Shown here piece after piece: positions 6,597 to 8,834 of a stretch of 8,834 nt of DNA; positions within the stretch are counted from its first letter, which is position 1, and every line of letters begins with the position of its first letter. The stretch lies in the NCBI GenBank assembly GCA_021827465.1, contig JAKAVX010000079.1, forward strand, positions 1 to 8,834, in the 5' to 3' direction. Below the pieces are notes generated by a model that worked only from the letters and a program-made list of their open reading frames with translations, did not search any database and was not told where the DNA came from. A program made the translations under genes and the position numbers. This DNA is from Deltaproteobacteria bacterium. GTDB taxonomy: Bacteria > Desulfobacterota_B > Binatia > Binatales > Binataceae.

Positions 6597-7850
6597 GTGA
6601 GCACCACAGCATCGGCGATGAAGAGATGCCTCGGATGCGGCGGCGCGCGGCCGGATCCGTTTCTGGACCTCGGGTTGATGCCGCTTGCGAATTCCTACCT
6701 GAAGCCCGAGCAGGCGGCAGGCGAGCGGCGATATCCGCTCGCGGTATGCTATTGTCCGGCTTGCCAACTGGTGCAAATCACCGAGCCGGTCCCGCCCGAA
6801 CAACTATTCACCGAGTATGCCTATTTCTCCTCGTTCTCGGACAGTTTCGTGGAGCACGCGCGGCAGATGGCGGAAAGCCTTGTCGAACGGTTCCATCTCG
6901 GGCCTGAGAGCGGGGTTCTGGAAATAGCCAGCAACGATGGCTACCTGTTGCGTCATTTCCAGCGCGAGGGAGTTCCGGTCCTTGGTATCGAGCCGGCGCG
7001 AAATATCGCGGCCGAGGCGCGGCGGCGCGGCGTGCCGACGCTTTCGCGCTTCTTCGGGCCCGACTCAGTCGAAGAAATCCGCGCGCAGTTCGGAGACGCA
7101 GACGTCATAATCGGCAATAACGTGCTGGCGCATGTCCCGGGCATCAACAGCTTTCTCGGGGCGGTTGCGCGATGCCTCAAGAGCACGGGCGTCGCGGTGT
7201 TCGAGTTTCCGTATCTGAAGGATCTGCTCGATCAGGGCGAGTTCGACACTATCTATCACGAGCACGTCTTCTACTATTCGCTGAGCGCGGTCTCGGAGCT
7301 TGCGCGCCGCGCCTCGCTGGAGCTGTGCGATGTGATATGGCAGTCCGTCCATGGCGGATCGCTCAGGATTTTCCTGCAGCATCGGGGCGCGGGGCCGATC
7401 CAGCCGAGCGTCGGCAGGATGCTGGCGGACGAGGAGGCATGCGGACTGACGCGAGCCGATTCATATGCACGCTTCGGCGCGAGAGTCGCGCAGTTGCGCG
7501 GCGAACTCACGGCTCTGCTCGAGCGTCTCAGGTCCGCGGGCAAGAGGCTGGCCGCGTACGGCGCTCCGGCCAAGGGCAACACGCTGCTCAACTACTGTCG
7601 TATCGACGCCACGGCCCTCGAATTCACGGTGGACCGCAGCCCGCACAAGCAGGGGATGCTGCTGCCGGGGTCGCATCTGCCCATTCTCGCGCCGGAGGAA
7701 CTGCTCGCCCGAAGACCCGACTACGCGCTGATTCTGCCGTGGAATATCGCCGACGAGATCGTTGCGCAGCAGCGGGAGTACGTGCGTCGAGGCGGCCGGT
7801 TTATCCTTCCCATCCCAACGCCTGCCATCCTCGAGAACGGCCACAGGTGA
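6597..7850 (+). CDS. Sugar C-methyltransferase, SAM-dependent (TylCIII/TcaB9 type)
   Basis: This 417-residue protein should transfer a methyl group from SAM to a ring carbon next to the keto group of a nucleotide-bound 4-keto-6-deoxysugar. It has the three family domains. An N-terminal zinc-binding domain carries Cys11, Cys14, Cys53 and Cys56. A SAM-binding Rossmann domain has EIASNDGY at 109-116 and GIEPA on the next strand. A C-terminal Methyltransf_14 domain has YGAPAKG at 321-327. From memory, the functional residues of the 3-C-methyltransferase TcaB9 are Tyr76, His181, Tyr222, Glu224 and His225. Here Tyr74, His179, Tyr220, Glu222 and His223 (the YHEH block) match with a constant offset of two. 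This argues for a working C3-methyltransferase. The frame is open far upstream, but homology starts at about MKRCLGCGG; I chose the GTG at 6597 (alternatives: GTG 6588, ATG 6618). The gap of 89 bp to the previous gene holds no other feature I can name. Confidence 0.92.
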   Translation: MSTTASAMKRCLGCGGARPDPFLDLGLMPLANSYLKPEQAAGERRYPLAVCYCPACQLVQITEPVPPEQLFTEYAYFSSFSDSFVEHARQMAESLVERFHLGPESGVLEIASNDGYLLRHFQREGVPVLGIEPARNIAAEARRRGVPTLSRFFGPDSVEEIRAQFGDADVIIGNNVLAHVPGINSFLGAVARCLKSTGVAVFEFPYLKDLLDQGEFDTIYHEHVFYYSLSAVSELARRASLELCDVIWQSVHGGSLRIFLQHRGAGPIQPSVGRMLADEEACGLTRADSYARFGARVAQLRGELTALLERLRSAGKRLAAYGAPAKGNTLLNYCRIDATALEFTVDRSPHKQGMLLPGSHLPILAPEELLARRPDYALILPWNIADEIVAQQREYVRRGGRFILPIPTPAILENGHR

Positions 7851-7874
7851 ACTGTGCCAGGGCGGGGCGGTGCG

Positions 7875-8405
7875 ATGAAGTTCGCCGAGACAGCCCTTGC
7901 AGGTGTGTTCGTAATCGACCTTGAACGGGTGGAGGACGAGCGCGGGTTCTTCGCGCGCAGTTTCTGCCGGCGCGAGTTCGAGTTCAAGCGGCTCAATCCC
8001 AATGTGGCCCAGTGCAACATCTCGTACAACCGAAGAAGCGGCACTCTGCGCGGGATGCACTATCAGACCGTGCCTCACGCCGAGTGCAAGCTGGTGCGAT
8101 GCACCCGGGGAGCGATCTACGATGTCATCGTCGATGTCCGGCCTGACTCGCCGACGTTCCGCCGATGGGTCGGCTATGAACTTTCCGCCGATAACCGCCG
8201 GATGCTCTATATTCCCGAAGGGTTTGCGCACGGCTTCGTGACATTTCAGGACGATACCGAAGTCTTCTACCAGATGTCGGAGTTCTATTTTCCGGAATAT
8301 CAGCGCGGTTTTCGATGGAACGATCCGGCATTCCGCATCGCATGGCCGGTTCGCCCACAAGTCATATCGGAGAAAGACGCAGGCTACCCGGACTTCGCCG
8401 GTTGA
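7875..8405 (+). CDS. dTDP-4-dehydrorhamnose 3,5-epimerase family protein (RmlC/RfbC-like cupin)
   Basis: This is a 176-residue cupin epimerase, normal RmlC size. Members invert C3 and/or C5 of 4-keto-6-deoxy nucleotide sugars. All catalytic positions of RmlC are present at the expected numbers: His62 in LRGMHYQ, Lys72 in CKLVRC, Tyr132 in VFYQMS, Tyr138 in EFYFPEY and Asp168 in SEKD. It should be active. The family is named for dTDP-rhamnose synthesis, but no rmlA, rmlB or rmlD lies here. Beside rfbF and a C-methyltransferase, a CDP-4-keto-6-deoxyhexose or its C-methyl derivative is the more likely substrate. The ATG at 7875 has a G-rich stretch (7860-7867) 7 nt upstream; a GTG at 7854 would add seven residues. 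It begins 24 nt after the methyltransferase stop and is the last gene of the operon. Family call firm; substrate inferred. Confidence 0.92.
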   Translation: MKFAETALAGVFVIDLERVEDERGFFARSFCRREFEFKRLNPNVAQCNISYNRRSGTLRGMHYQTVPHAECKLVRCTRGAIYDVIVDVRPDSPTFRRWVGYELSADNRRMLYIPEGFAHGFVTFQDDTEVFYQMSEFYFPEYQRGFRWNDPAFRIAWPVRPQVISEKDAGYPDFAG

Positions 8406-8454
8406 AAGACGCTTCGGGGAGAAGGATCCGAAGGAAAGTCGTCGCGGTGCGTTT

Positions 8455-8489
8455 CGAGGCATGAAGGCGTCGCGCGCCGTCATGCCTCG
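8455..8489. terminator. Strong intergenic hairpin, possible terminator between convergent genes
   Basis: CGAGGCATGA (8455-8464) pairs perfectly with TCATGCCTCG (8480-8489). After one A-G mismatch, four more G-C pairs (8466-8469 with 8475-8478) close a 5-nt loop. It sits between the stop of the RmlC-like gene (8405) and the stop of the helicase (8548, opposite strand). Neither side has a proper T tract (TTG on the plus strand), so intrinsic termination is not assured; it may instead stabilise mRNA 3' ends. Confidence 0.5.
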
Positions 8490-8547
8490 TTGCGCTCACA
8501 GCCGCCGGCAATCGAGACTGTCGTGCCAGCGGCCGACAGAGTTTACG

Positions 8548-8834
<287 letters not shown>

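Noticed and set aside
7461..8483. 340-codon open frame on the minus strand
   Set aside because: It runs antisense across the methyltransferase-epimerase junction and covers two well-supported genes. The protein has no familiar motif.

Overview
The window is about 8.8 kb of GC-rich bacterial DNA (around 60% G+C by eye). It is densely coding, with no gap between genes longer than about 275 bp. The YdiK-type AI-2E-family transporter, the envelope-sugar genes and the RhlE-like helicase fit a Gram-negative bacterium. Nothing here (no rRNA, no lineage-specific marker) fixes the genus. I see no tRNA, rRNA, CRISPR array, insertion sequence, integrase or phage gene.

Layout. Positions 15-893, minus strand: an aldo/keto reductase. 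Positions 894-1081: a divergent intergenic region. Positions 1082-2134, plus strand: an AI-2E-family (PerM/YdiK) membrane protein. Positions 2135-2408: an intergenic region whose second half drops to about 40% G+C and precedes a six-gene plus-strand run. That run is a DUF4910/DUF2172 aminopeptidase-like protein with a C-terminal winged helix (2409-3743), a classical SDR oxidoreductase (3759-4484), glucose-1-phosphate cytidylyltransferase RfbF (4607-5413), an extended-SDR NAD-dependent epimerase/reductase (5443-6507), a three-domain sugar C-methyltransferase of the TylCIII/TcaB9 type (6597-7850) and an RmlC/RfbC-type cupin sugar epimerase (7875-8405). A strong hairpin lies at 8455-8489. The C-terminal end of a DEAD-box RNA helicase (8548 to the window edge, minus strand) converges on the run.

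How the genes work together. The last four plus-strand genes form a coherent cassette for a CDP-activated, C-methylated 6-deoxyhexose. RfbF makes CDP-glucose. A CDP-glucose 4,6-dehydratase (RfbG), not in this window, would make the 4-keto-6-deoxy intermediate. The C-methyltransferase would add a methyl group next to the keto group, most likely at C3. The RmlC-like enzyme would epimerise at C3 and/or C5, and the extended SDR would reduce the C4 ketone or epimerise. The product would be a branched sugar for an O-antigen, capsule or glycolipid, of the same general class as virenose, evalose or vinelose. The order of steps and the final sugar are inference. The DUF4910 protein and the classical SDR lie upstream in the same direction and may belong to the same transcription unit. 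Their chemistry is unknown, and they are the least understood part of the locus. The flanking aldo/keto reductase, transporter and helicase look like unrelated chromosomal genes. No glycosyltransferase, flippase or polymerase is present, so the sugar must be used by genes elsewhere.
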